A stretch of DNA of 46,597 nucleotides from Lachnobacterium bovis DSM 14045 (GCF_900107245.1 NZ_FNPG01000026.1:1-46597), one strand, 5' to 3'. Shown: positions 5,929 through 15,176, numbered from the stretch's first letter. Translations and numbers: made by a program. Notes: generated by a model from the letters alone, not told the origin.

Positions 5929-7692
5929 ATGAAGAAGAGAAACTTAATGTTTGTACTAGTAGCATCTGTAACAGCAGTTAATACAATGGCATTTATGCCA
6001 CAATCTAATGTCTACGCGAAAGACGATTCAGTTATTGTTCAAGAAAAAAAAGAAAACCAAACATTTAAAAATGAATTTGGAATTTTTATTGGCGTTGGCA
6101 AGCAAAGTGCGCAGAAATTTAAAAATTACAAAAAAATTGTATTAGATATTTCTGATTATTCTAAGGAAGATATTGCAAAATTACAAAGAAAAGGGCATGT
6201 CGTATATGGATATCTAAATGCAGGAACATTAGAAAAATATCGTTCTTATTATGAACAGTATAAGAAATATTCTTTGGGAAAATGTAGTGGATATGATGAT
6301 GAAGTTTGGATGGATGTAACAAAACCTAAATGGCAGTATTTTGTAGTTGATTCACTTGCAAAAGAAATGGCAGATAAAGGCGTTGATGCATTCTATTTAG
6401 CAAACACTGATGTCTATTCAAATTACAAAGAAAAAAAGGTATATGATGGTTTATTAAAAATAGTGAAAAGCTTACAAAAATACAACAAACCAATTAGCAT
6501 AATTGGTGGTGAAGACTTTGTTAAAAAACTTATGGATAGTAAAAAAGAGTATCTAATTAAAGGTGTTATATCAGAACAGTGTTTTACAAAAATTGAAGAT
6601 GAAAAAAAGAATATTTTTGGAAAGCAGGATACAAATACGATAGCTTTCTACAAAAGTTATTTATCAAGATTAACAACTAAAGATTTAGAAGTATCAATTA
6701 TAGAGTATTCTTCAGATGAAAAACAAAATGATGAAATAATAAAGTATTGTAAGAAAAAAAATATCAATTATTTAATTTCCAATCGCTCAAATTTAAATGA
6801 ATTAATTAATGATAATGGACAGCCGGAGCCAGAGCCACAACCACAGCCACAACCACAGCCACAGCCAGAGCCACAACCGGAACCAGAGCCACAACCGGAG
6901 CCAGAGCCACAGCCACAACCACAGCCAGAGCCACAACCAGTACATCAATTTAAGAACAAATTTGGTGTATTTATCGGTTTAGGTAAACAGGCAGTTGAAA
7001 AATTCAAAGATTATGAAATTATAGTTCTAGAAACGGATAATTACACAAAAGAAGATATTGAACAGTTACATAAAGCTGGACATAAAGTGTATTCTTATCT
7101 AAACGTTGGTGCTTTAGAAAACTGGAGAGATTATTGGAATGACTACAAGAAGTATAGTTTGGGCGTTTACCAAAACTGGGAAGATGAAGTGTGGATTGAT
7201 GTGTCAAAGAAAGAATGGCAGGATTTTGTGGTAAACAAGCTGGGTAAAAAAATGAATGATAAAAATATTGATTCATTTTTTATAGACAATACAGACATAT
7301 ATTATTTTAAAAATAATGAAAATATTTACAAAGGATTGATAGACATTTTTAAAGGACTAAAAAAATACAACAAGGGCATCGTAGTAAATGGAGGAGACGT
7401 TTTTGTTAGTAGAGTAATCAGTGAAAAACAAGGAAGTTTGATTACGGCTATTAATCAAGAAGGTTGTTTTACAACAGTAAAGAATTACAATAAAGATATT
7501 TTTGGTGAGCAAGCACCGGATGATAGGAAATATTTTACGGATTATATTGAAAATTGTAAGGCAAATGGAATTGATGTATTTATTTTAGAGTATACAAAGG
7601 ATGAAAAACTAAAAAACAAAATCATAAAATATTGTCAAGAAAAGGATTTCAAATATTTTATTTCACCAACAATTAAACTAAATCAGATTTAG
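5929..7692 (+). CDS. Secreted protein with two tandem GH114-like (endo-alpha-1,4-polygalactosaminidase type) domains
   Basis: 587 residues: signal peptide (about 1-30, MKKRNLMFVLVASVTAVN then VYAKD), domain A about 45-290, a Pro-Gln/Pro-Glu linker 299-337, and domain B about 340-587. The domains are clearly homologous (FGxFIGxGKQ, GHxVYxYLNxGxLE, DEVWxDV, NTDxY, E-x-CFT) and look like the TIM-barrel GH114/TM1410 family, whose studied members cut galactosaminogalactan. The family aspartate in the 'F-I-D-N-T-D' motif is Asp453 in domain B but Ala158 in domain A, so domain A may bind without cutting. AAGGAGG precedes ATG 5929. No anchor motif or C-terminal membrane segment is seen, so it is probably released. 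Confidence 0.8.
   Translation: MKKRNLMFVLVASVTAVNTMAFMPQSNVYAKDDSVIVQEKKENQTFKNEFGIFIGVGKQSAQKFKNYKKIVLDISDYSKEDIAKLQRKGHVVYGYLNAGTLEKYRSYYEQYKKYSLGKCSGYDDEVWMDVTKPKWQYFVVDSLAKEMADKGVDAFYLANTDVYSNYKEKKVYDGLLKIVKSLQKYNKPISIIGGEDFVKKLMDSKKEYLIKGVISEQCFTKIEDEKKNIFGKQDTNTIAFYKSYLSRLTTKDLEVSIIEYSSDEKQNDEIIKYCKKKNINYLISNRSNLNELINDNGQPEPEPQPQPQPQPQPEPQPEPEPQPEPEPQPQPQPEPQPVHQFKNKFGVFIGLGKQAVEKFKDYEIIVLETDNYTKEDIEQLHKAGHKVYSYLNVGALENWRDYWNDYKKYSLGVYQNWEDEVWIDVSKKEWQDFVVNKLGKKMNDKNIDSFFIDNTDIYYFKNNENIYKGLIDIFKGLKKYNKGIVVNGGDVFVSRVISEKQGSLITAINQEGCFTTVKNYNKDIFGEQAPDDRKYFTDYIENCKANGIDVFILEYTKDEKLKNKIIKYCQEKDFKYFISPTIKLNQI
6823..6939 (+). repeat. Hexanucleotide-type repeat encoding the Pro-Gln/Pro-Glu linker
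   Basis: Degenerate runs of CCACAA, CCACAG, CCAGAG and CCGGAG encode about 39 residues of alternating Pro with Gln or Glu. It separates the two GH114-like domains and is a likely site of copy-number variation. Confidence 0.88.
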
Positions 7693-7798
7693 TTGTAGAA
7701 ATTATATGAGGAAAGTATAATTTCACAAGGTATGAAATTAGAAAAGTCTAAAGTTTAGTTTTTGAAGATTAAAGTTAAACTGGATAAATATTTCTAAT

Positions 7799-7880
7799 AA
7801 AAAGACTCAGTTACACTAATTTGAAATGGAGATGTCGTAAGTTGAATCTTCATCTATAAAGGTGTAACTGAGTTTTTATT
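7799..7880. terminator. Bidirectional terminator between the GH114-like gene and the radical SAM gene
   Basis: ACTCAGTTACAC (7805-7816) pairs perfectly with GTGTAACTGAGT (7862-7873). It is flanked by an A-run on the left and a T-run on the right, between convergent genes. Confidence 0.85.
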
Positions 7881-7895
7881 TTTTTATATAATGTC

Positions 7896-9752
7896 CTACA
7901 ATAAAACGATAGACGCATTATGATTAATTGGATTTCGATTTTCGTAATCGAATGCACAATATATGACTGATTTTTGGATATTAGTGTCAGCAAAACCAAA
8001 GTCTTCTGAGCTTAGATAGTAGAATGGTTCAATATGTAATTTTGCTGAACGACGTAGACCGTTTTCAACATATACATTTTTGGTTTCGTTTTTAATTTTT
8101 GTCAAATCAGTCATCCAGATTGGTCTTTTTTTGAGATTCTCACGCAAGTATAAATCGAGCAAGCATAATTCTTTTAGTTTTTCAATTGAAAAATCAGTTA
8201 AATCAAACTGTGTATTTAAAGCGCAAACACAGGAATCTGGATTATTTATTAAGAAATCCATAAATTCAATTAATATTTCATACTTACGAATTCTGTTATG
8301 TGATATTTTGTCATAATCTTTATAAGCATAAAATTTACCAAGTGCTTCAAAAAATTCAAATGGTGTGTTAAATGTATCTACCAAATATGGTAGAGTTTTA
8401 GAAAATTGTCCACTATTATAGTAGACTTCAACCATTTCTTCAACTTGTTTTAAAAGTAAAATATCATCATAAGAAATCCATGTAGTTGATAAAACTTCAA
8501 AAGGTGAACTGCTTTGGTGTACGCAATTATATTCATCTTTGTGAGCATGCATAAAGGATCCTTTAAGAACTTTTAAAAATCCCATTTGAAGCTGTTCTGG
8601 TAAAAGCGAATAAACATCATTGAATGAATTAGCAAAACTTTTTAAATCTTCGTGAGGAAGGCCTGCAATTAAATCAAGATGCATGTGTACATTGTGATTC
8701 ATATGAATTCTATTTACAATAGAAGCAAGATGATCAAATGTTGAAGGGCGATGAATTGCTTTTAAAGTTTGAGGGTTAGTAGTTTGAACTCCGATTTCTA
8801 GCTGAACTAATCCCGGACGCATTTGTTGTAAAAGCTCAATTTCTTCATCATTTAATATTTCGGCTGCTATTTCGCAATGGAAATTAGTGATTCCTTTATC
8901 GTGCTCCATTAAGTACTTCCAAATAGCGATAGTTCTCTTGTGGTCACAGTTGAATGTTCTATCAACAAATTTTACTTGAGGAACTTCATGGTCAATAAAA
9001 AATTGCAATTCATGAAAAACTTTATCAAGAGATCTAAAACGTACTTTTTTATCAATAGAAGAAAGACAGTAACTGCAGTTAAATGGACAGCCACGGCTAC
9101 TTTCATAATATATAATTCTATGCTCTAAAGATAAATTGTTTAGTACTTCATAGCAAAAAGGTAATTTATCTAAATCAAAGATTGCTCTTGGATTAGTCAA
9201 AATAATTGATTCTTTAGATGCTTTTTCGTTAGATAGTGTTTTATTATAATTAATATCATCAGAATTATTCTGTGAATCGTTGTTATTTTTATCTAATTCA
9301 TGTTTAGCAATGGCGTTAGATGGACGGTAAGTTAAGCCATCAATTTCGTTTAAATTACCGATTTCATCAATGTAGTATTGGCAGAATTCAAGAAAAGTTT
9401 CTTCACCTTCGCCAATCATAATGCCTGCAATTTCTGGAAGTGAATCAACAATTTCTGTAGAATTGTATGAAACTTCAGGACCACCGAGCCATATTTTAGT
9501 GTTAGGTAAAACTTTATGTAAGTCTGATATGATTTCACGAATGTAATTGATATTCCAAATGTAGCAAGAAAAACAAACAATATCTGGTTTTTCAAGATAT
9601 AAATCACGTAGAATAAAATCTTTTTGTTGGTTAATTGTGTATTCTTTTAGCTTTAAAGAATCACGATATTTGTCAGCATAAGATGCTAAACAATAAATTG
9701 CCAAATTCGAATGAATGAATTTAGCATCAAGGGCTGTTAATAAAATCTTCAT
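7896..9752 (-). CDS. B12-binding domain/radical SAM protein, DUF4080 family
   Basis: 618 residues: an N-terminal B12-binding-like domain (about 1-130, opening MKILLTALDAKFIHSNLA, with a GGPEVS loop), a short Asn/Asp-rich insert (about 160-185), a radical SAM core with the cluster motif Cys222-x3-Cys226-x2-Cys229 (GCPFNCSYC), and a C-terminal region typical of DUF4080. It would bind a 4Fe-4S cluster and SAM; the reaction is unknown. The frame opens at 9782, but I chose ATG 9752, where family proteins begin and where AAAGGA (9768-9763) is well placed. Flanked by convergent and divergent neighbours, so transcribed alone. Confidence 0.85.
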   Translation of the reverse strand: MKILLTALDAKFIHSNLAIYCLASYADKYRDSLKLKEYTINQQKDFILRDLYLEKPDIVCFSCYIWNINYIREIISDLHKVLPNTKIWLGGPEVSYNSTEIVDSLPEIAGIMIGEGEETFLEFCQYYIDEIGNLNEIDGLTYRPSNAIAKHELDKNNNDSQNNSDDINYNKTLSNEKASKESIILTNPRAIFDLDKLPFCYEVLNNLSLEHRIIYYESSRGCPFNCSYCLSSIDKKVRFRSLDKVFHELQFFIDHEVPQVKFVDRTFNCDHKRTIAIWKYLMEHDKGITNFHCEIAAEILNDEEIELLQQMRPGLVQLEIGVQTTNPQTLKAIHRPSTFDHLASIVNRIHMNHNVHMHLDLIAGLPHEDLKSFANSFNDVYSLLPEQLQMGFLKVLKGSFMHAHKDEYNCVHQSSSPFEVLSTTWISYDDILLLKQVEEMVEVYYNSGQFSKTLPYLVDTFNTPFEFFEALGKFYAYKDYDKISHNRIRKYEILIEFMDFLINNPDSCVCALNTQFDLTDFSIEKLKELCLLDLYLRENLKKRPIWMTDLTKIKNETKNVYVENGLRRSAKLHIEPFYYLSSEDFGFADTNIQKSVIYCAFDYENRNPINHNASIVLL

Positions 9753-9945
9753 ATAATAATCATCCTTTATAATAAAATGCAATATTATTTTAGACTATTT
9801 TTTTTAGGGTTACAAGTTTAAGTTTATGGAAAAAAGAAAAATAGTTTTTTAATTTAATGTTGTTATAAAAGTTGCAGTATTATATTGTAATATGATATTC
9901 TTTGAAAGGGAAAATAATAAAATTTGAAGATGAAGGAGAAAAAGA

Positions 9946-11316
9946 GTGAAAAAGAGTTTGTATTTCTTTAGATATTTGATAATAAATATAGTTTTAACTA
10001 TAGGTGTAGGAGCGATTATTTTGCCAATGACATTGGCTAAAGTACCAAGTAATTTAAAACTATTACAGATTATAGCAATTATTGTTTTAATATTGGTAGA
10101 ATTGATGCCTGATTTATTATATGGAAGATTAATGACAAAAAGATTATCAATTGCAAGAAATGGCTGCCAGCTTTTATCAGTTTTTCTTACATCAGTTGTT
10201 TTTGTCTCAATTTACTTGTTAGTTGCGTTACTTGGGGATAAAAGATTTATTGCAACAGATGGGAATTGGATACAATGGGCAAAAATAATTGGGATTTTTG
10301 TGATAATAGAGAATATAATTTTTTGGAGCGGAATAATCAGAATTTATGTTTCTTCAGCACAGTTAGGTATTAAATGGAGAGTAATAGGAATTGTCTGTGG
10401 ATTAATTCCTGTTGTTCATCTTGTTGTATTATCTAAACTTATTTATTTAGTATCAAGTGAAACTTTTTTTGAAAATGATAAGTTGTTATTAGATGAAAGT
10501 AGAAAAGACGACAAGATTTGTGAGACAAAATATCCAATTTTATTGGTGCATGGGGTTTTTTTTAGGGATTTTAAATATTTAAATTATTGGGGACGTATTC
10601 CTGCTGAATTAGAAAAAAATGGTGCGAAATGCTACACAGGAAATCATCAATCAGCAGCAGCGGTTGCAGATAGTGCTAGAGAATTAGACGAAAGAATCAA
10701 AGAAATTGTAAATAAAACTGGATGCAAAAAAGTAAATATTATAGCTCATTCTAAAGGTGGACTTGATTCAAGATATGCAATATCTAAGCTCGGAACATCA
10801 AAATATGTAGCATCGTTAACAACAATTAATACACCACATAGAGGCTGTGAGTTTGCAGATTTTTTATTGAGCGGAATAGGAGAAGCGCAGCAAAAATTTG
10901 TGGCAAAAACATACAACAGTGCATTTAAAAAATTAGGAGATGAGAATCCTGATTTCCTTTCTGCAGTATATGATTTGACTGCATCATCATGTGCAAAATT
11001 CAACGAAGAAGTGCCAGATAGTCAAGAAGTTTGGTATCAAAGCGTCGGTAGTAAATTAAATAAAATAATAAGTGGGAGGTTTCCACTTAATATGACTTAT
11101 AAGTTCGTGCAGTATTTTGATGGGGACAATGATGGTCTAGTTGGCGAGAAATCATTCAAATGGGGGAATAATTATAGATTTCTTGTAAATACTGAAAGTA
11201 ATCGCGGAATATCTCATGGAGATATGATAGATTTAAATCGTGAAAATATTAAAGGCTTTGATGTAAGAGAATTCTACGTACAATTGGTTTCAGATTTGAA
11301 AAAAAGAGGATTTTAA
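9946..11316 (+). CDS. Membrane-anchored lipase/esterase (alpha/beta hydrolase)
   Basis: 456 residues. The first 170 or so hold about five hydrophobic segments; the rest is a lipase-type alpha/beta hydrolase with the oxyanion motif LVHGVFF, nucleophile elbow AHSKGG (Ser269), a likely acid in FDGDNDGLV, and His424 in SHGDM. This resembles triacylglycerol lipases, but the membrane domain is unusual for secreted lipases and suggests a membrane-lipid or envelope substrate (inference). The start is GTG 9946 with GAAGGAG seven bases upstream. Its orientation relative to the membrane cannot be fixed by eye. The next gene starts 103 bp later with no clear terminator between. Confidence 0.75.
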   Translation: MKKSLYFFRYLIINIVLTIGVGAIILPMTLAKVPSNLKLLQIIAIIVLILVELMPDLLYGRLMTKRLSIARNGCQLLSVFLTSVVFVSIYLLVALLGDKRFIATDGNWIQWAKIIGIFVIIENIIFWSGIIRIYVSSAQLGIKWRVIGIVCGLIPVVHLVVLSKLIYLVSSETFFENDKLLLDESRKDDKICETKYPILLVHGVFFRDFKYLNYWGRIPAELEKNGAKCYTGNHQSAAAVADSARELDERIKEIVNKTGCKKVNIIAHSKGGLDSRYAISKLGTSKYVASLTTINTPHRGCEFADFLLSGIGEAQQKFVAKTYNSAFKKLGDENPDFLSAVYDLTASSCAKFNEEVPDSQEVWYQSVGSKLNKIISGRFPLNMTYKFVQYFDGDNDGLVGEKSFKWGNNYRFLVNTESNRGISHGDMIDLNRENIKGFDVREFYVQLVSDLKKRGF

Positions 11317-11419
11317 AAATAAAATCATAATTTTTATAAATTTTAGCTATTCAAAAGATATTATAATGTGTTAATATGATGTTGTATTATTTTGTAATTA
11401 GAAATAGGAGGACAAGAGA

Positions 11420-13438
11420 ATGGAAGTATTCTCTACGATATTAACATTACTTAGTGGAGTTGCCTTATTCCTTTTTGGAATGGGTTTAATGGGCGATGGA
11501 CTTAAACAGGTCGCCGGAAATAAATTAGAGATGGTTTTATATAAATTAACCAGCTCACCTATTAAAGGAATTCTTCTTGGTACTGTTGTAACAGCAGTCA
11601 TTCAGTCTTCATCTGCAACGACTGTAATGATAATTGGTTTTGTTAATTCAGGTATGATGCAGGTGTCTCAGGCAATTGGTACAATAATGGGTGCTAACAT
11701 TGGTACATCAATTACAGGATGGATTTTATGTCTTTCATACATTGATGGAGGAAGCGGAGTCGCTACATTAATTTCTTCGACTACAATAGCAGCTGTTGTT
11801 GCAGTTATTGGTATTATCTTTAAAACTTTTGTAAAAAATGAATCATTAAAAAAAGTTGGAGCTATTATGATGGGATTTGCAATCCTTATGACAGGTATGC
11901 AGACAATGAGTGGTTCTGTATCAGGATTAAGAACTAATCCAACTTTTTTAAATATTATTGAAAGTGTAAAAAGCCCTTTTCTTGCGATTTTAATTGGTAT
12001 TATTTTTACTGCAATTTTGCAAAGTGCGTCAGCTTCAATTGGTATCATGCAGGCATTGTCTACAACAGGTGCAATTTCTTTTGCAGTTGCATTCCCAATT
12101 ACTCTTGGTATTGGTGTTGGTGCAGCTTGTCCGGTTCTTCTTTCGGCAGTTGGTGCTAACAAAAACGGAAAAAGAACAGCCCTTGTATATTTATTAAATG
12201 ATTTGTTCGGAATGATTATTTGGGGAACTGTATTTTATTCTGTAAATGCAGTTGTTAATTTTAGTTTCTTGAACTCAACAATGACACCAGTTAGCATTGC
12301 ATTATTAAATACGGTGTTCCGTATGGCAACAGTATTGGTGCTATCACCATTTATTAAATTTATTGAGAAGTTTGTATTCTGGCTTGTTAAAGAAGATCCA
12401 GAAGATCGTGAAGATTATGAAGATTTCGATCTTTTAGAAGACCGTTTACTTATGTATCCATCAATCGCTTTAGAGCAAAGTCATAAAGCAATGAATGGAA
12501 TGGCGCGTAAGGCAAAAAAGAATATTTTGCGTGCGATGACGCTTCTTGTTAATTATGATGAGAATCGTTATCAGGTTATTCAGGAAAAAGAAAAAGTTAT
12601 TGATAAATACGAAGATAAAGTAGGTAGTTATCTTATCAAGGTCACAAGTCACAATTTAACTGCAGTTCAGTCTCACAAGGCTTCAGAATTACTTCACGTA
12701 ATTAGTGATTTTGAACGTTTAGGAGATCATGCTGTAAATATTTCAAAAGTTGCCAAAGAATTGGCTGATAAAAAGATTAATTTCTCTGAGCAGGCTTTAA
12801 AGGAGCTATCGTTTTTAGAGGCAGCAGTACAGGATATTGTAGAAATGACTTGTAAAACATTTATGGAAGATAATCGTGAAGCAGCAAAGAAGATAGAACC
12901 TCTTCGTGAATGTATAGAGATGCTTTGTGATGAGTTGAAATTTAATCATGTTCAGCGTTTAAGTGCAGGAGAATGTGATATGATTAAAGGCCTTCCTTTT
13001 AACGATTTGCTCACTAATTACGAACGTATTTCTGCACATTGTTCTAACGTTGCAGTTGCAATTATTGAAATGCAGCATGCAGAATTAGATGCTCATAGTT
13101 ATGTAAAGAATATGCGTCAATTAAAGAACGATAGTTATAGAGAAACATTAGAAGCTAATCTTTTTCATTATATGACACCTATGAATCAGATGGTTGAAAA
13201 AGAGCAACTTCTTGCTATGCAAGCTAAAAAAGAAGAAGCACTAAGATTAGCTGATGAAGATAAGAAGGACAAAGGCAAAAAGAAGGATAAAGATAAGAAA
13301 AAAAATAAAGACAAGAAGAAAGACAAAAAGAAGGATAAAGATAAGAAGAAAGACAAAGATAAAAAGAAGGATAAAGATAAGAAAAAAGATAAAGACAAGA
13401 AGAAAGACAAAAAAGACAAAAAGAAAAAAGACAAATAA
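11420..13438 (+). CDS. Na/Pi cotransporter family protein with PhoU domain and Lys/Asp tail
   Basis: 672 residues. Residues 1-310 form the Na/Pi cotransporter (NptA/PF02690) membrane domain with the duplicated motif VIQSSSATT and ILQSASASI. Residues about 345-590 are a PhoU-like helical domain (ISDFERLGDHAVNIS). Such proteins are predicted to import or export phosphate with sodium. The last 60 residues are almost pure Lys and Asp (KDKDKKKDKD pattern), far beyond the usual family end, and are encoded by low-complexity DNA. ATG follows AGGAGG by 8 nt. A terminator follows the stop codon closely. Confidence 0.88.
   Translation: MEVFSTILTLLSGVALFLFGMGLMGDGLKQVAGNKLEMVLYKLTSSPIKGILLGTVVTAVIQSSSATTVMIIGFVNSGMMQVSQAIGTIMGANIGTSITGWILCLSYIDGGSGVATLISSTTIAAVVAVIGIIFKTFVKNESLKKVGAIMMGFAILMTGMQTMSGSVSGLRTNPTFLNIIESVKSPFLAILIGIIFTAILQSASASIGIMQALSTTGAISFAVAFPITLGIGVGAACPVLLSAVGANKNGKRTALVYLLNDLFGMIIWGTVFYSVNAVVNFSFLNSTMTPVSIALLNTVFRMATVLVLSPFIKFIEKFVFWLVKEDPEDREDYEDFDLLEDRLLMYPSIALEQSHKAMNGMARKAKKNILRAMTLLVNYDENRYQVIQEKEKVIDKYEDKVGSYLIKVTSHNLTAVQSHKASELLHVISDFERLGDHAVNISKVAKELADKKINFSEQALKELSFLEAAVQDIVEMTCKTFMEDNREAAKKIEPLRECIEMLCDELKFNHVQRLSAGECDMIKGLPFNDLLTNYERISAHCSNVAVAIIEMQHAELDAHSYVKNMRQLKNDSYRETLEANLFHYMTPMNQMVEKEQLLAMQAKKEEALRLADEDKKDKGKKKDKDKKKNKDKKKDKKKDKDKKKDKDKKKDKDKKKDKDKKKDKKDKKKKDK
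13256..13436 (+). repeat. Low-complexity repeat encoding the Lys/Asp tail
   Basis: Irregular iterations of GATAAAGATAAGAAGAAAGAC and shortened versions, almost devoid of C and T in the coding strand. It encodes KDKDKK-type units at the end of the Na/Pi cotransporter protein. Long open frames in other phases here are by-products of the repeat. Confidence 0.88.
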
Positions 13439-13464
13439 AAACAAAAACTAAATAATAAAAATAT

Positions 13465-13520
13465 AAAAGCACTTTAGAATATGCCGAATCAAGAATAATA
13501 TATCCTAAAGTGCTTTTTTT
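13465..13520. terminator. Bidirectional terminator
   Basis: AAAAGCACTTTAG (13465-13477) pairs with CTAAAGTGCTTTT (13505-13517), followed by more T. It lies between the Na/Pi gene and the convergent hemolysin III gene. Confidence 0.87.
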
Positions 13521-13530
13521 TAATTAAATT

Positions 13531-14181
13531 TTAAGCAATATATTGGTACATTAAAATTGCGTGACACATGCTACCTGCCATGACGAAAAGATGAAAGATT
13601 TCATGTGAACCAAAATATTTATGTTTTTTATTAAAAAGTGGTAACTTAAGAGCATAGATGACGCCACCAATTGTATATATAATACCTCCAAAAAGTAACC
13701 ATAAAAACCCTGTGATTGGCATATTTTGAATTATGTCCTTTAAATAAGCTATACAAACCCATCCCATTGAAATGTATAAACATGATGAAAGCCATTTAGG
13801 GCATGTAACCCAAAATAGTTTGAAAATCATACCAATAATTGCGATTGACCAAATAATTGTTAGTAATCTAAGTCCTCCAGAATGTCTTAAAGTTGTCAAA
13901 CAGATTGGAGTATAAGAACCAGCAATCAATACAAAAATCATTGTGTGATCAAGTCTTTTGAATATTTTTAATACCTTTCCTTTAACATTAACTGAGTGAT
14001 AAAGGGTACTTGCAGAATAAAGTAAGAGCATGCTCGCAATAAATACACACATCGAAAACAAAACAGTACTACTTTTGTGAAGAGCTGCTTTTATAAGTAA
14101 TGGCGTTGAAAAAAATGCTGTCAATATTACAGCGATTAAATGTGTAATAGCACTTCCCGGTTCTCTAATTTTAATAGTCAT
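13531..14181 (-). CDS. trhA: Hemolysin III family (TrhA/PAQR-like) membrane protein
   Basis: 216 residues with seven hydrophobic segments. PAQR/hemolysin III signature residues are present: SASTLYHS, RLDHTMIFVLIAGSYTP, and the C-terminal HEIFHLFVMAGSMCHA, whose His/Asp residues match the metal-site set of the superfamily. Bacterial members influence membrane lipid homeostasis; haemolysis itself is often not the natural role. ATG 14181 is preceded by AAAGGAG on the minus strand. The length is normal for the family. Transcribed alone, divergent from ndk. Confidence 0.9.
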   Translation of the reverse strand: MTIKIREPGSAITHLIAVILTAFFSTPLLIKAALHKSSTVLFSMCVFIASMLLLYSASTLYHSVNVKGKVLKIFKRLDHTMIFVLIAGSYTPICLTTLRHSGGLRLLTIIWSIAIIGMIFKLFWVTCPKWLSSCLYISMGWVCIAYLKDIIQNMPITGFLWLLFGGIIYTIGGVIYALKLPLFNKKHKYFGSHEIFHLFVMAGSMCHAILMYQYIA

Positions 14182-14326
14182 AAAAAAGCTCCTTTCAATA
14201 TTTGAAAATATAAATTAAAATTCTCTAAAAATGTCTTATAAAATAACTGTAGATAAGCATAGTCAAAATTAGGTCTAGATAAATGTCCTAAATAAATCTT
14301 ATAATATAACCACACAACTCTAGCAT

Positions 14327-14343
14327 GTAGTTTTCAAAACTAC
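14327..14343. promoter_or_regulatory. 17-bp palindrome between trhA and ndk
   Basis: GTAGTTTT-C-AAAACTAC, perfect 8-bp arms around one base, in the 430-bp divergent intergenic region. Candidate operator, or a short hairpin in the trhA leader. Confidence 0.35.
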
Positions 14344-14517
14344 GTCACACAAGATACAATACCACTTTACAAATAGCTTGTCAATAAGAAATATTAAAAG
14401 AATTTAGTAATAAGTAGTCTTTGACTTGTATTTATAAAGATAATAATCTGATAATTATAAGAAAACTATAAAATTATACTAAAAAGTATAAAAAATATTT
14501 TAAAAAAACCATCATTA

Positions 14518-14526
14518 TGATATAAT
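14518..14526 (+). promoter_or_regulatory. Extended -10 promoter for ndk
   Basis: TGA directly followed by TATAAT (14521-14526) makes an extended -10 element; the -35 region is weak. The leader to the start codon is about 85 nt. The rest of 14200-14510 is A/T-rich, with only the palindrome at 14327-14343. Confidence 0.5.
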
Positions 14527-14616
14527 ATTTCTTGAAGGATGCACGATATACTTAAATGTGTATAAAAAATAACCAAAATTTGGTAAGAGTGCAAAAGAGT
14601 ATGGGGAGGTATGAAA

Positions 14617-15042
14617 ATGGTAGAGAAAACATTATCATTAGTTAAACCAGATGGAGTTGCAGGAAATCATATAGGTGAGATTTTAAACTTATATGAAAAA
14701 GAGGGACTTAAAATAGTTGCTCTTAAAATGATTAAAATCAACAAAGAGTTTGCAAGACAACATTATATTGATTTAAAAGATAAACCTTTCTATCAAGAAT
14801 TAGTTGATTTTATTTCGAGTGGTCCACTTGTAGCTATGATTCTAGAAGGTGAAGATGCAGTTAACACTGTTAGAAGAGTTAATGGTGCAACAGATCCTAA
14901 GGAAGCAGCCGAAGGCACAATAAGAAATAAATATGCTAAGGGCAAAACTGATAATACAGTTCATGGATCAGATTCGGTTGAACATGCAAAGAGAGAAATT
15001 TCAATGTGGTTTCCAGAGTATCTTGATTCATATCTTTCATAA
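14617..15042 (+). CDS. ndk: Nucleoside diphosphate kinase
   Basis: 141 residues, full length, transferring the gamma phosphate between nucleoside triphosphates and diphosphates in the cytoplasm. Signature residues are intact: TLSLVKPDGV at the start, the RNKYAKGKTDNTVHGSDS loop with active-site His116, and the SMWFPE end. The frame also has ATG 14611, but the SD GGGGAGG (14603-14609) is only one base from it and seven from ATG 14617. The protein starting at 14617 (MVEKTLSLVKPDG) matches the family. Monocistronic between its own promoter and a terminator. Confidence 0.95.
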   Translation: MVEKTLSLVKPDGVAGNHIGEILNLYEKEGLKIVALKMIKINKEFARQHYIDLKDKPFYQELVDFISSGPLVAMILEGEDAVNTVRRVNGATDPKEAAEGTIRNKYAKGKTDNTVHGSDSVEHAKREISMWFPEYLDSYLS

Positions 15043-15105
15043 ATAATGTTTTTTAAAAACAGAAAATTTAATAAGAATTTGAAATTCAAATAATGAGTAG
15101 AATTT

Positions 15106-15157
15106 AAACGCCGATTATTCTTGCAGTTTTACTAAAAAACAAGAATAGTCGGCGTTT
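15106..15157. terminator. Bidirectional terminator between ndk and the AraC regulator gene
   Basis: AAACGCCGATTATTCTTG (15106-15123) pairs with CAAGAATAGTCGGCGTTT (15140-15157) apart from one T-G wobble, with a T-run on the right and an A-run on the left. Confidence 0.88.
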
Positions 15158-15176
15158 TTGGGTGTGCCATCAATAT

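Noticed and set aside
6823-6939. Regular short repeats that might suggest a CRISPR-like array
   Set aside because: Units are six bases, contiguous and in frame as Pro-Gln/Glu codons; there are no spacers.
11668-12162. A 164-codon open frame antisense to the Na/Pi cotransporter gene
   Set aside because: Same reasoning: it mirrors conserved membrane-domain coding sequence and has no start signals.
13186-13472. Several overlapping open frames on both strands with Phe/Leu/Ser- or Lys/Arg-rich products
   Set aside because: They are reading-phase by-products of the low-complexity repeat in the Na/Pi gene tail.
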